The notes under the pieces: model-generated
Databases searched by the model: none
What the model was told of the DNA's origin: nothing
Seen by the model: only the letters and a program-made list of their open reading frames with translations
Translations under genes and position numbers: made by a program
Shown here: positions 9,442 to 18,476 of the stretch, in pieces
How the letters are laid out: the number at the start of each line of letters is the position of its first letter
Position numbering within the stretch: the stretch's first letter is position 1
Origin: Psychromonas sp. 14N.309.X.WAT.B.A12
GTDB lineage: Bacteria; Pseudomonadota; Gammaproteobacteria; Enterobacterales; Psychromonadaceae
Direction of reading: 5' to 3'
Assembly (NCBI RefSeq): GCF_030397575.1
Contig: NZ_JAPNXS010000001.1
Coordinates: 372,001-436,000 of the forward strand
DNA length: 64,000 nucleotides

Positions 9442-10682
9442 TGGCTGGTTACGATACGAAAGACGTTGCAGAGTTATTACGCCAGTTAGGAGCTCATGAC
9501 CAATTATTAGCAGAGGCTTATGTATTTGGCTCTGTACAGGGAGATGGTGATGAGGCAAGAAAGATTGCAGCCCTTCATAAGAAATCACTACTAAGACCAG
9601 ATGATGAGCCTGGTGATTATCGCGTCAGTGCTGAACTTAAACGAATGTTAAACCGTTTAATGCGCAAGCAGAGTAGTTACCGTCAGCTTACCGATATGGG
9701 TAAAGTGATTGATGTGTTGGCAGACACTGTTAACGATTATCGCTTGTCGGTGATCAATGACCAACAGGATGATGCTGAATATTACTTAGATCAGTTAGAT
9801 GATCTTCTCTATGAAGCAAAAGATAACCTGAATGTTAGTCTTGATAATATGCATTATGCTATCTCTAGTCAGTTTGGTTTTGTTACTACAATCAGTGCTA
9901 AAGTGCGAGAAAATGAACGTGCATTAAGCTACGCGCAAAAGCTATTGACGGAATTACAACAAATTGATCCTGAAACCTGTTATGAATGGATGGATTGGGC
10001 TTGTCCTGTTGAATTAGCCCGAAAAATAAGTGGTTTCATCTATTGGTTTAACCAAACGCTACCACGTTTACGTTATATCATTGATAGCATGCGATTGAGT
10101 CTATTTAAGCTAAGACGTGATGAGAAACAAGCGAGCCTGTTACGTAACATGGCACGTTACCTCCAAAAACACCCTGAGTTTGAAATTAACGAAAATATAT
10201 TCGAAGATAAAAACTTACCTGAAAGCTTACGGTTTGCACCCGCAATGCCGATCAAGTCATATATTAACGTTAAAGAAACGGCTCATGAATATGCCTTAGT
10301 GGGCATAGTTCAGTCATTACGCAAACTAAACTCGGTCACCAAACCGAGTGCACGTGAAACCTCGTCAGTGGAAGTGATTGAAAATGTCGCCATGAGTTTT
10401 AGTTATGATTACTTCGAAGAACAAACAGAGCGTTTGTTTGAAATGGCGATCACTACTGGTGATGCTGTTTCAGCAGTCTCATATTGGCAAAATGCTTTAG
10501 CTGATTGGCATCAATTACAACAACATATCGAACCTGTAGCTTGGGTTGAATTAGTGTTTAGTAGCTACTGTAAATTAACTAATGCACAACAAGCGTTAAT
10601 TGACATCAAGCCAAAAGGGAAGCAGCTTGAAGGTATTTCCCATAACTGGTCTTACAGTGACATTGTTGTCAAAGTGAAATAA
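9441..10682 (+). CDS. jetA: Probable kleisin subunit (MksF/JetA-like)
   Basis: A 413-residue, helix-rich soluble protein whose ATG overlaps the preceding stop by one base (TAATG). The N-terminal region has winged-helix-like segments (YDTKDVAELLRQLGAHDQLL). The middle is long amphipathic helices with many Asp, Gln and Leu residues, and the C-terminus ends in small helical/strand elements. This architecture and length match MukF/MksF/JetA kleisins, which bridge SMC heads. In canonical Wadjet operons the kleisin is encoded first; here it is third. I do not recognise a diagnostic motif, so an alternative is an unrelated accessory subunit that replaces JetA. The tight coupling implies production in stoichiometric amounts with its neighbours. 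Confidence 0.55.
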   Translation: MAGYDTKDVAELLRQLGAHDQLLAEAYVFGSVQGDGDEARKIAALHKKSLLRPDDEPGDYRVSAELKRMLNRLMRKQSSYRQLTDMGKVIDVLADTVNDYRLSVINDQQDDAEYYLDQLDDLLYEAKDNLNVSLDNMHYAISSQFGFVTTISAKVRENERALSYAQKLLTELQQIDPETCYEWMDWACPVELARKISGFIYWFNQTLPRLRYIIDSMRLSLFKLRRDEKQASLLRNMARYLQKHPEFEINENIFEDKNLPESLRFAPAMPIKSYINVKETAHEYALVGIVQSLRKLNSVTKPSARETSSVEVIENVAMSFSYDYFEEQTERLFEMAITTGDAVSAVSYWQNALADWHQLQQHIEPVAWVELVFSSYCKLTNAQQALIDIKPKGKQLEGISHNWSYSDIVVKVK

Positions 10683-10684
10683 CG

Positions 10685-11569
10685 ATGTCCGGGTATCTTT
10701 TTAATAAAATCCAATATAAGTTCTTTGCTGAACAACTAAGACAAGGTCTTAACCGGGTCAAAAAGAATAAATCCTGTGAATGGATTGTCGATGTCCATCG
10801 TTTAGGTAAGATTGAGTATGGAGATTGGGTTTACACTGAAAAAGAAAGATCTGCCATTATTGCTTTAGTGAAGTCGCAATTAAAAGTAGATCTATTGCAT
10901 GATGATTTTCCTGAGGATACCTCTCGTATTGCTCGAGCTAACACTTTTAATGAAGAAAAATCTCGCACTGTGGCTGTTAGCCATGATTTTGTTTTAGTTA
11001 ATAGCTTAACCATTTTGAAACTTAATCAACAAACTATCGAGATTAACGCATTTCAATCCCTAGGGTTTTATGTCAATGCAAACACTGTAGAGAGCGTAGA
11101 GCACGATTGTATTGTATTAGTAGAAAATTTAAGTGTAATGGCTAATTTATCATTACTAAAATTCAGTGCGAAATGTGCATTTTTAAAAAATGCGCTATGG
11201 GTATATCGAGGCGATATTAGAGCACAACAAACTACAGCGATGGCCTATCAGTTTTTCAGAGGTTTTAAAGAATCTCATCAATTAGTCTGTTTTGCTGACT
11301 TTGACCCTAAAGGTTTAGAAATTGCGTTAACGAGTGGTGCTGATTACGTTATAACTCCCACCGTTGATAGTATTAAAGCATTTCAGACTGATGGTGCCGA
11401 TACTGATTACTTTAAGCAGGCCAGCTCAAGAAACTATATTGCGGAACACCTAGTTGATTCATCAAAAATACAACAGCTATTCAGGTTAATGTCTGAACAA
11501 AGAAGAACAATCAAACAAGAGCACATGCTGGCAAAAGCGTTAACTTTGTCGGTATCTAAAATTAATTAA
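10685..11569 (+). CDS. jetD: Toprim-domain nuclease subunit (JetD/MksG-like)
   Basis: A 294-residue protein starting 2 bp after the preceding stop. The C-terminal half carries a Toprim core: Glu147 in IVLVENLS and the acidic pair Asp205/Asp207 in CFADFDPKG, which would bind the catalytic metal ions. This is the layout of JetD/MksG, the Wadjet subunit that cuts plasmid DNA after SMC loop extrusion. The N-terminal half (residues 1-130, including a short VHRLGKIEYGDW block) would be the arm that contacts the rest of the complex. It ends the operon; slyD follows after 49 bp with its own ribosome-binding site. An intact Toprim triad argues that the system is active. Family membership is inferred from motif plus context. 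Confidence 0.75.
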   Translation: MSGYLFNKIQYKFFAEQLRQGLNRVKKNKSCEWIVDVHRLGKIEYGDWVYTEKERSAIIALVKSQLKVDLLHDDFPEDTSRIARANTFNEEKSRTVAVSHDFVLVNSLTILKLNQQTIEINAFQSLGFYVNANTVESVEHDCIVLVENLSVMANLSLLKFSAKCAFLKNALWVYRGDIRAQQTTAMAYQFFRGFKESHQLVCFADFDPKGLEIALTSGADYVITPTVDSIKAFQTDGADTDYFKQASSRNYIAEHLVDSSKIQQLFRLMSEQRRTIKQEHMLAKALTLSVSKIN

Positions 11570-11618
11570 CATACAATAAAGACCAATTAACAAGTAAATA
11601 CAAAAAGCAGGAATAAAC

Positions 11619-12098
11619 ATGCAAATAGCAAAAAACAGTGTAGTTGAATTTCATTATCGCGTTAGTGAAGGTGAAACGTTATTAGAAAATAGTCAGGGTA
11701 ATCATCCATTGCTTTATCTCCACGGTCACGGTGGTTTATTTGAAACCATGGAAGCCGCTTTCGTGGGTAAGTCAGTAGGTGATGAATTCGAGGTGACATT
11801 AACACCGGAACAGTCATACGGTGAACGTCGAGAGTCTGCTATTCAACGCATTCCCTTAAAACACTTACAGGGCGCTAAAAAATGGTCTGCAGGCATGGTT
11901 GCAACGGTTGAGTCTAATCAAGGTAAACAAGAAGTAATGTTAATCAAAGTAGGTCGCTTTAACGCCGATTGTGATTTAAACCACCCATTTGCAGGTAAAA
12001 CACTAACATTTAATATTCAAGTTGCAAGTGTTCGTGAAGCAACAGCAGATGAAATTTCTCATGGTCATGCCCATGCTAAAGGTGGTTGTGGTCATTAA
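11619..12098 (+). CDS. slyD: FKBP-type peptidyl-prolyl isomerase SlyD
   Basis: A 159-residue FKBP-family protein with the SlyD layout. An N-terminal FKBP half (MQIAKNSVVEFHYRV, then ENSQGNHPLLYLHGHG) is interrupted by an insert-in-flap chaperone domain at about residues 70-125. A short C-terminal metal-binding tail rich in His and Cys follows (SHGHAHAKGGCGH). SlyD catalyses prolyl isomerisation in the cytoplasm, binds Ni/Zn and supports nickel enzyme maturation. The tail is much shorter than in E. coli SlyD, as in many marine relatives. The start is supported by AGGA nine bases upstream. The glutaredoxin gene follows closely, so the two probably form an operon. Confidence 0.9.
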   Translation: MQIAKNSVVEFHYRVSEGETLLENSQGNHPLLYLHGHGGLFETMEAAFVGKSVGDEFEVTLTPEQSYGERRESAIQRIPLKHLQGAKKWSAGMVATVESNQGKQEVMLIKVGRFNADCDLNHPFAGKTLTFNIQVASVREATADEISHGHAHAKGGCGH

Positions 12099-12115
12099 TC
12101 GTAAAGGTTAATCAA

Positions 12116-12343
12116 ATGAAACGTATTACGTTATATACCATGGCTAATTGTCCACACTGTAAAACAGCGAAACAATACCTTGAACAACAAAAAATTACTT
12201 TTCGTTCTGTGGACGTAAAAAGTCCGACAGGGCAAAAAGAGTTTGCTAAAACAGGCTTTAGAGGTGTTCCTATTTTAAAAATTGGCGATCAATTTTTAAA
12301 TGGCTTCAGCGTGAAAGGCTTTAATAATTTGTATAATAATTAA
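12116..12343 (+). CDS. Small glutaredoxin-like protein
   Basis: A 75-residue thioredoxin-fold protein with the redox-active CPHC motif at residues 11-14 and the cis-proline loop GVPIL near residue 50. I chose the ATG at 12116 because the product then begins KRITLYTMANCPHC, the usual glutaredoxin N-terminus. A longer frame starts inside slyD at 12086 but adds only non-family sequence. CPHC differs from the classical CPYC of glutaredoxins and the CVQC of NrdH, so the electron donor (glutathione or thioredoxin reductase) is uncertain. It lies 17 bp after slyD and is probably co-transcribed with it. Confidence 0.8.
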   Translation: MKRITLYTMANCPHCKTAKQYLEQQKITFRSVDVKSPTGQKEFAKTGFRGVPILKIGDQFLNGFSVKGFNNLYNN

Positions 12344-12543
12344 AGTAAATCCTGTGACTAATTGAGCGATTCAGTGGCACTGCAGATACTAAGTAGTGTC
12401 ACTTAGTGTTTAATAAAGCCTCCATATCAACTAACCCTTAATCATACCCGTAAAAAATGACACTTATGTGATACATTTTTCTTGCCAGAATCTGAATAAA
12501 TGCATAAAGTGAAATCATCATATTTTCTTGTTATGGAGTGCTA

Positions 12544-13323
12544 ATGAAAGTATTTGATTCAGTTGGCTTACCGCCTGCGCAAGTGATCACCTTACCCAAC
12601 GAAGTAGAAAACCATGATCATGATCATCATCAATTGGTGATTGCATTAAAAGGTTACTCCGAATTTTGTATTGAAGGAACACCCAACTTTATTGTGCCTG
12701 GCCAGGGTTGTATTGTAACGACTAGTTCGGAGCATGCCTTTAATGGTGTCGGAGAGTCGGAAATATTAACCTTAAACTTACCCTATGAGTTAAGTGTTGA
12801 TACTCAAATTGTAAAAAGAATCGAGCCCCTATTCAGCAGCAATCAATATTTTCGTTTAGATAGACAATTTCAATCAATTTTACAGTTACTTGTATTGGAG
12901 ATGAAGGAGTCACCTGACGATATCCTTTTAGCTGAAGCCTGTAAGAATACTGTTATAGCGATGCTTCATCGTCATATGCATTTAGATTTCCCAAATAAAC
13001 TCAGCTTAAAAAACAGAATAAATATGACTATTATTGATAATTATATTCTTCAACATATTGCTAACAAGATAACGGTTGCGCAATTGGCTGGCTGTGTTTT
13101 TCTGGGCGAAAGTCAATTTCACTTATTGTTTAAACAGCAAGTTGGAATGACACCACATCAATATATTTTACAAATGCGTTTAAACCTTGCTAAGAAGTTG
13201 TTAGCTGATCATTCAATGAGTCTTTCAGCTATTGCTACTGCCAGTGGTTTTGCCAATCAAAGTAGTTTTACACACAGTTTTACTAAAACACAGGGCACGT
13301 CTCCTTCTAAATATCGCCATTAA
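12544..13323 (+). CDS. AraC-family regulator, probably of putA
   Basis: A 259-residue transcription factor. The N-terminus is a cupin-type ligand-binding domain (ENHDHDHHQLVIALKGYSEF, residues about 25-80). The C-terminal 100 residues are an AraC double helix-turn-helix, ending in the family signature LSAIATASGFANQSSFTHSFTKTQGTSPSKYR. I prefer the ATG at 12544 to the GTG at 12538 because GGAG ends at 12538 with suitable spacing. It lies directly upstream of putA on the same strand, with a CRP site between them. Because this PutA has no ribbon-helix-helix DNA-binding domain, the AraC protein is the obvious candidate proline-responsive regulator. That role is inferred from context. Confidence 0.85.
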   Translation: MKVFDSVGLPPAQVITLPNEVENHDHDHHQLVIALKGYSEFCIEGTPNFIVPGQGCIVTTSSEHAFNGVGESEILTLNLPYELSVDTQIVKRIEPLFSSNQYFRLDRQFQSILQLLVLEMKESPDDILLAEACKNTVIAMLHRHMHLDFPNKLSLKNRINMTIIDNYILQHIANKITVAQLAGCVFLGESQFHLLFKQQVGMTPHQYILQMRLNLAKKLLADHSMSLSAIATASGFANQSSFTHSFTKTQGTSPSKYRH

Positions 13324-13350
13324 TTTGGCGCTCATCAACGCATATATTAT

Positions 13351-13366
13351 TGTGATCTAGATCACA
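13351..13366. promoter_or_regulatory. Perfect CRP-binding palindrome upstream of putA
   Basis: TGTGATCTAGATCACA is an exact match to the CRP consensus TGTGA-N6-TCACA and is fully palindromic. It lies about 138 bp upstream of the putA start and 28 bp after the AraC gene. It implies cAMP-dependent activation of proline catabolism. Confidence 0.85.
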
Positions 13367-13503
13367 TCGTAATTTCAGTCGTACTTTTTGACATATTAAT
13401 CGTAGTTTTTGATAAAGCGTTTTATACGATTTCGAAATACTATCGAGTTTTAATCACATTGCAAACATAGACCGATTAAGGTTATGTTTTTAGAGGGATA
13501 TCT

Positions 13504-16500
13504 ATGTCGTTATTGAATGCTGCAGACGTGCTACGTAAAGATTTTATGGATACAGAATTATCTGTGTTGTGGTCGTACATTTCGCCATTGTATATGGTAG
13601 ATGAAAGTGAATGGCTAAGTCAGCTATTACCTTTAGCGACACCAAGTACTGAACAAATGGCTAATATCGATCATGATGCAACTGACTTGATTGAGCGTGT
13701 ACGCAAAGATAAAAATGCAGTGCATATGATAGATGCGCTGTTAGCTGAATACAGTTTAGATACAAAAGAGGGCATTTTACTAATGTGCTTAGCTGAAGCG
13801 TTAATGCGTATCCCTGATAAGCAAACAGCAGATGCTCTGATCAAAGATAAATTAAGTGTAGCAGATTGGAAAGCACATTTAAAAAACTCTAGTTCACTGT
13901 TCGTTAATGCCTCAACGTGGGGATTATTATTAACGGGTAAAATTGTTAACTTAAAGAAAGCTAGTAAAAAGAACTCTGCACATCTCGTCAATGGTTTAGT
14001 GAATAAATTAACGGAGCCCGTTATACGAGAAGTGATGCAACAAGCGATGAAGATCATGGGACATCAGTTTGTTTTAGGTCGTAACATTAATGAAGCGCAA
14101 TCAAACGGCAAAACCTTTACCAACAAAGGCTGTAGTTACTCATTTGATATGCTTGGTGAATCGGCATTAACTGCAACCGATGCCAAAAAATACTTTGATG
14201 CGTACATGACCGCAATTGAGTCAGTGGGTAGTAAAGCACTAAATCAGAAAAACCAAGATAATGCAGCAACGGTTTCAATTAAATTATCGGCTTTACATCC
14301 TCGCTATGAAGTGGCAAATACTCAACGTGTTCTCACTGAAATGTACGACACAGTAATCCAACTGATTAAAAAAGCACGCGAAGTAAATGTAGGGTTAACC
14401 ATTGATGCAGAAGAAGCTGATCGCTTAGAACTATCTTTATTATTATTTGAGAAGTTACTCGCTGCACCAGAAACCAAAGGTTGGGGTAAATTAGGCATAG
14501 TGGTACAAGCATACAGCAAACGCGCTTTACCTGTACTTGCATGGTTAGCTGGGTTAGCAAAACAGCAAGGCGATATTATTCCATTACGCCTAGTAAAAGG
14601 TGCGTACTGGGATAGTGAAATTAAAATATCTCAACAAAATGGCTTTGCGGCTTATCCCGTTTATACTCGTAAAGAAGCGACAGATGTTTCATATTTAGCC
14701 TGTGCTAAATTCCTATTAAGTCCTGCAATAAAAGGATTAATCTTCCCGCAATTTGCGAGTCACAATGCACATACAGTAACGACTATTACGCATATTGCAG
14801 AACATCAAGAATACGAATTCCAACGTTTACACGGTATGGGTGATGCTTTGTATCACCACGTGATGAAAATGTTTAATAGCCATGTTCGAATTTACGCACC
14901 AGTAGGAAATCATAAAGATTTACTGCCTTACTTAGTGAGACGTTTATTAGAAAACGGTGCTAATAGTTCTTTTGTGCATCGTTTAGTTGACGCTAAATGT
15001 GCTATTTCAGAATTGACTGAGCATCCTGTCGTTACTTTATCTAAACGTAAAACTTTGCATAATAGCTTAATTGAATTACCACCGGCTATCTTTAAGGATC
15101 GTCAAAACTCGTTCAGCATCAATATTGATATTGAAAGTGAAGTCGCACCATTACACGAAGCTATCGAGAGCTTTAAAGGTTACTATTGGAAAGCGGGCCC
15201 GATAGTGAATGGGGTACATTACACTAATGCTCAGCAATTAGATGAGCCAGAAAGTGATATCACCTTACAAACTGTTACAGCACCCTATGATCGCTCTATT
15301 GAAGTTGGAAGCGTATTATTTTCAACACCTCAACTCATTGAAAATGCATTATTAAATGCACAGCAACACTTTTTAGAATGGGATACTACAGCGGTAACTG
15401 AAAGAGCTCAGTGTCTCTATAATCTAGCTGATCTACTTGAAAAGCATATGCCTGAATTAGTTGCACTTTGTCACCATGAAGCGGGTAAAACGATTCATGA
15501 TTGTATTGATGAAGTTCGTGAAGCAGTGGATTTCTGCCGCTACTACGCGCAACAAGCAACGGATATGTTAGTCGATAACGAAGCTAATGTAAGCTTTGAT
15601 AACATTATTCAGCAAGTAACGCATCAAGGTAAAGGTGTGTTTGTATGTATTAGTCCCTGGAACTTCCCATTAGCAATCTTTCTAGGGCAGATTACAGCCG
15701 CACTAGTCATGGGCAATACAGTCATTGCTAAACCTGCTGAACAAACCTCTTTAATCGCAGCACGTGCAGTGGAATTGATGCTAGAAGCAGGCTTCCATGA
15801 TCAAAGCATCCACTTATTAACTGGCAGTGGCGCAGAAATTGGTAATGCCTTAACCTCTGACGATCGTATCGCAGGTGTGGTCTTCACAGGTTCAACTAAC
15901 ACGGCACAAGTGATTAATCGAAGCCTAGCTAAACGTGATGTGTTACCTGCGACTTTTATCGCGGAAACTGGCGGTCAAAATGCAATGATCGTGGACAGTA
16001 CTGCATTACCCGAGCAAGTTGTAAGAGATGTAATACGCTCAGCATTTGCATCTGCGGGACAACGTTGTTCGGCACTACGCGTATTATTCATCCAACAGGA
16101 TATAGCGCCGCGTGTAATTGAGTTAATTCAAGGGGCAATGGATGAATTATCTGTTGGTTTGCCTTACTTACATAGTACAGATGTTGGGCCAGTAATTGAT
16201 AAAACAGCCAAAGATAAACTGACTGGTCATATTAATAAAATGATTGAACAACATAAACTATTGGCACAAGTATCATTAAGTGAAGCATGCCAAAAGGGGG
16301 ATTTTATAGCACCTACCGCAGTTGAAATAGACAGTTTAGATCAATTAAGTGAAGAGCAATTTGGTCCTGTTTTGCATGTTATTCGTTACAAGGCATCGCA
16401 GTTAGAGGAAGTGATTAATCAAATAAACGGTTCAGGTTACGGTTTAACCATGGGTATCCATAGTCGTAATGAGTCTACTTACACGCATATTGCAAAAGCG

Positions 16501-16677
16501 AGTCGAGTAGGCAACTGCTATATTAATCGCGATCAGGTCGGAGCCGTAGTTGGTGTGCAGCCATTTGGCGGACAAGGGTTATCAGGAACAGGTCCAAAAG
16601 CAGGTGGACCACGTTATTTACAACGTTTCAGCAAGCAAGTTGTGACCGTTGATGTTGAAATGAGTGAAGGGGTTTAA
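13504..16677 (+). CDS. putA: Bifunctional proline dehydrogenase / P5C dehydrogenase PutA
   Basis: A 1057-residue enzyme that oxidises proline to glutamate in two steps at the inner membrane. The FAD-dependent proline dehydrogenase barrel occupies roughly residues 170-500 (RLVKGAYWDSEIK; VGNHKDLLPYLVRRLLENGANSSFV). The aldehyde dehydrogenase half follows (NFPLAIFLGQITAALVMGN; AETGGQNAMIV with the general-base Glu; GQRCSALRVLF with the catalytic Cys). The E. coli-type N-terminal ribbon-helix-helix repressor domain is absent, so this PutA does not regulate itself. The chain is about 250 residues shorter than long PutAs, and the next gene encodes a protein of that size. The start has a strong GAGGG site. 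Confidence 0.95.
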   Translation: MSLLNAADVLRKDFMDTELSVLWSYISPLYMVDESEWLSQLLPLATPSTEQMANIDHDATDLIERVRKDKNAVHMIDALLAEYSLDTKEGILLMCLAEALMRIPDKQTADALIKDKLSVADWKAHLKNSSSLFVNASTWGLLLTGKIVNLKKASKKNSAHLVNGLVNKLTEPVIREVMQQAMKIMGHQFVLGRNINEAQSNGKTFTNKGCSYSFDMLGESALTATDAKKYFDAYMTAIESVGSKALNQKNQDNAATVSIKLSALHPRYEVANTQRVLTEMYDTVIQLIKKAREVNVGLTIDAEEADRLELSLLLFEKLLAAPETKGWGKLGIVVQAYSKRALPVLAWLAGLAKQQGDIIPLRLVKGAYWDSEIKISQQNGFAAYPVYTRKEATDVSYLACAKFLLSPAIKGLIFPQFASHNAHTVTTITHIAEHQEYEFQRLHGMGDALYHHVMKMFNSHVRIYAPVGNHKDLLPYLVRRLLENGANSSFVHRLVDAKCAISELTEHPVVTLSKRKTLHNSLIELPPAIFKDRQNSFSINIDIESEVAPLHEAIESFKGYYWKAGPIVNGVHYTNAQQLDEPESDITLQTVTAPYDRSIEVGSVLFSTPQLIENALLNAQQHFLEWDTTAVTERAQCLYNLADLLEKHMPELVALCHHEAGKTIHDCIDEVREAVDFCRYYAQQATDMLVDNEANVSFDNIIQQVTHQGKGVFVCISPWNFPLAIFLGQITAALVMGNTVIAKPAEQTSLIAARAVELMLEAGFHDQSIHLLTGSGAEIGNALTSDDRIAGVVFTGSTNTAQVINRSLAKRDVLPATFIAETGGQNAMIVDSTALPEQVVRDVIRSAFASAGQRCSALRVLFIQQDIAPRVIELIQGAMDELSVGLPYLHSTDVGPVIDKTAKDKLTGHINKMIEQHKLLAQVSLSEACQKGDFIAPTAVEIDSLDQLSEEQFGPVLHVIRYKASQLEEVINQINGSGYGLTMGIHSRNESTYTHIAKASRVGNCYINRDQVGAVVGVQPFGGQGLSGTGPKAGGPRYLQRFSKQVVTVDVEMSEGV

Positions 16678-16679
16678 TC

Positions 16680-17417
16680 ATGAGAGAAACAATCGAAGTA
16701 GCACCAAATGTAAGTGATTTACGTGTTATCAATCAAGCTGCCGATGCATGGTTACCATGGAATGCCATTGGTGTAGAGGAGAGACTGGCGGTACTAGACC
16801 AATGGAGCGCGTTATTAAAACTACAACAGGGCATTGATTTACTCGTGTCACAAGTGATCGAATATCACTGCCAACAAGCAGCTAAACTGATTGCTGAGCC
16901 ATTGAATATGCCAGGGCCAACGGGAGAAAGTAACATTTTAAGTACTTCTGGACGTGGTGTTTTTCTTATTATGGCTGAAGAAAACTCATCGGTTATCGCT
17001 TTTTCTGCCTTATTGAGTTGTGCATTAGTGGCTGGGAATAGTGTGATTGTCTCTGATACAGTAGAGCATAAAGCGTTATTTGATGTATTGCAGCAAGCCT
17101 GTGATCTATCTGCTGTTGCAATGCCTGTATGTTTTGTAAAGGATAATCAAGCATTAGAGAATCTATTAGATGACGATGTTGTTGCTGGTGTTGGTTACGT
17201 GGGAGATGAGCAAAAAGTAATTGAGTTAAATCGTGTCATTGCTGCAAGAACAGGGCAGATTGCAACTTTTATTACAGAGACGGATCTATTACAACTAGAA
17301 ACATCTCGTGATCAAAACCTAGTATTACGTTTTATTACTGAAAAGACCTTATCCACCAACGTCACTGCCGTAGGAGGCAATGCAACCTTATTAGCATTAG
17401 GTTGCGGTGATGAATAG
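16680..17417 (+). CDS. Stand-alone PutA C-terminal (ALDH-like) domain protein
   Basis: A 245-residue protein starting 2 bp after the putA stop, with its ribosome-binding site (GAAGGGG) inside the putA 3' end. It looks like a degenerate aldehyde dehydrogenase: SGRGVFLIMAEENSSVIAFSALLSCALVAGNSVIV parallels the NAD-binding region of the PutA ALDH half. It lacks the catalytic Cys region. Family knowledge: long PutAs carry a C-terminal ALDH-superfamily domain without catalytic activity that helps oligomerise the enzyme and seal the P5C channel. I infer this is that domain encoded separately. Annotation pipelines may call it a P5C dehydrogenase, but I see no intact active site. Confidence 0.65.
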   Translation: MRETIEVAPNVSDLRVINQAADAWLPWNAIGVEERLAVLDQWSALLKLQQGIDLLVSQVIEYHCQQAAKLIAEPLNMPGPTGESNILSTSGRGVFLIMAEENSSVIAFSALLSCALVAGNSVIVSDTVEHKALFDVLQQACDLSAVAMPVCFVKDNQALENLLDDDVVAGVGYVGDEQKVIELNRVIAARTGQIATFITETDLLQLETSRDQNLVLRFITEKTLSTNVTAVGGNATLLALGCGDE

Positions 17418-17446
17418 TCTATAGTGTTATCACTTAGTCATTAAAT

Positions 17447-17480
17447 AAAAACCCGTGCTAGACAACTAGCACGGGTTTTT
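17447..17480. terminator. Bidirectional rho-independent terminator
   Basis: A 15-bp perfect stem (AAAAACCCGTGCTAG and its complement) with an ACAA loop, A-tract on one side and T-tract on the other. It ends the putA operon on the plus strand and could also serve the convergent yeeN gene. Confidence 0.92.
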
Positions 17481-17569
17481 ATATTTAAACTGATGTTTTA
17501 CTAATCCATACTCATATTATTAACTAAGTTATTTTAACAACGAAAATAGCTTAGTTAATTGGTACTAGA

Positions 17570-18292
17570 TTATTCAGGTAAAATAGCGTTGTGGTAGATG
17601 TTTTGCACATCATCACAATCTTCAAGCATCTCTAAGAATTTTTCAAACTTCTCAACATGCTCTTCAGTAACTTCAGTATCTGTTTGCGGTACGTAAGTGA
17701 TCTCTTCCACTTCTAATTCAACATCTGGGTAACTTGCATGTAATGCAATTTTAGCGTTGTTAAATTCTGTATGAGGACAAAATACTGAGATTTTACCGTC
17801 TTCACTCACTACATCAACAACGTCAACGTCTGCCATCATTAACTCTTCTAATACTGCTTCATCATCTTCACCAGCGAAAACAAATACGGCTTGATGTTCA
17901 AACATGTGAGCAACAGTACCTGGAGAGCCAATTTTAGCACCAGTTTTGTTGAAACAGTTACGTACTTCAGTCCAAGTACGGTTACCATTATCTGTTAAAC
18001 AGTCAACGATAACAGAACAACCACCTGGGCCAAAACCTTCATAGCTAGCGCGTTCATAATCTTCACCGCCACCACCTTTTGCTTTTTCAATAGCACGTTC
18101 AATAACATGTGCTGGTACTTGATCTTTTTTTGCACTATCGATTAAACGGCGAAGTGATAAGTTACCATCTGGGTCAAAACCACCATTTTTTGCACAAACA
18201 TATATTTCTTTACCGTATTTTGAGTAAATTTTAGTTTTAGCGCCGGCTGTTTTTGCCATGTCTAATTTTTTGTTCTGATATGCTCTTCCCAT
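17570..18292 (-). CDS. YebC/PmpR-family protein, YeeN-like
   Basis: A 240-residue member of the YebC/PmpR family (DUF28), with the typical [18 protein letters not shown] opening and the [23 protein letters not shown] core. Family members act either as DNA-binding regulators or, as shown more recently, as translation factors that ease ribosome stalling at proline-rich stretches. The opening ([21 protein letters not shown]) and length match the YeeN branch better than canonical YebC, and there is no ruvC neighbour here. The start has an AGAGAG ribosome-binding site. It is a single-gene unit. Confidence 0.85.
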   Translation of the reverse strand: MGRAYQNKKLDMAKTAGAKTKIYSKYGKEIYVCAKNGGFDPDGNLSLRRLIDSAKKDQVPAHVIERAIEKAKGGGGEDYERASYEGFGPGGCSVIVDCLTDNGNRTWTEVRNCFNKTGAKIGSPGTVAHMFEHQAVFVFAGEDDEAVLEELMMADVDVVDVVSEDGKISVFCPHTEFNNAKIALHASYPDVELEVEEITYVPQTDTEVTEEHVEKFEKFLEMLEDCDDVQNIYHNAILPE

Positions 18293-18476
18293 CTGAATGC
18301 TCTCTTTTTTTGAAATGGATTGTCCGGAAAAAATAATGGTCAGGATTTTAGCCTGTAATGAGTCTTGGCGCTAGAGGGCGTAAGGGATTTTACTGAGATA
18401 AGTCATTAAAATGTTGTATGAAGCTTGGGTTTTGACCAAAATTTTCTATTCATAAAACAGTTTAGCTGTCAGAAAC

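Noticed and set aside
16680-17417. Truncated pseudogene of a P5C dehydrogenase
   Set aside because: The frame is intact, coupled to putA with a good ribosome-binding site and of the length of the PutA C-terminal domain, so it looks like a maintained gene.
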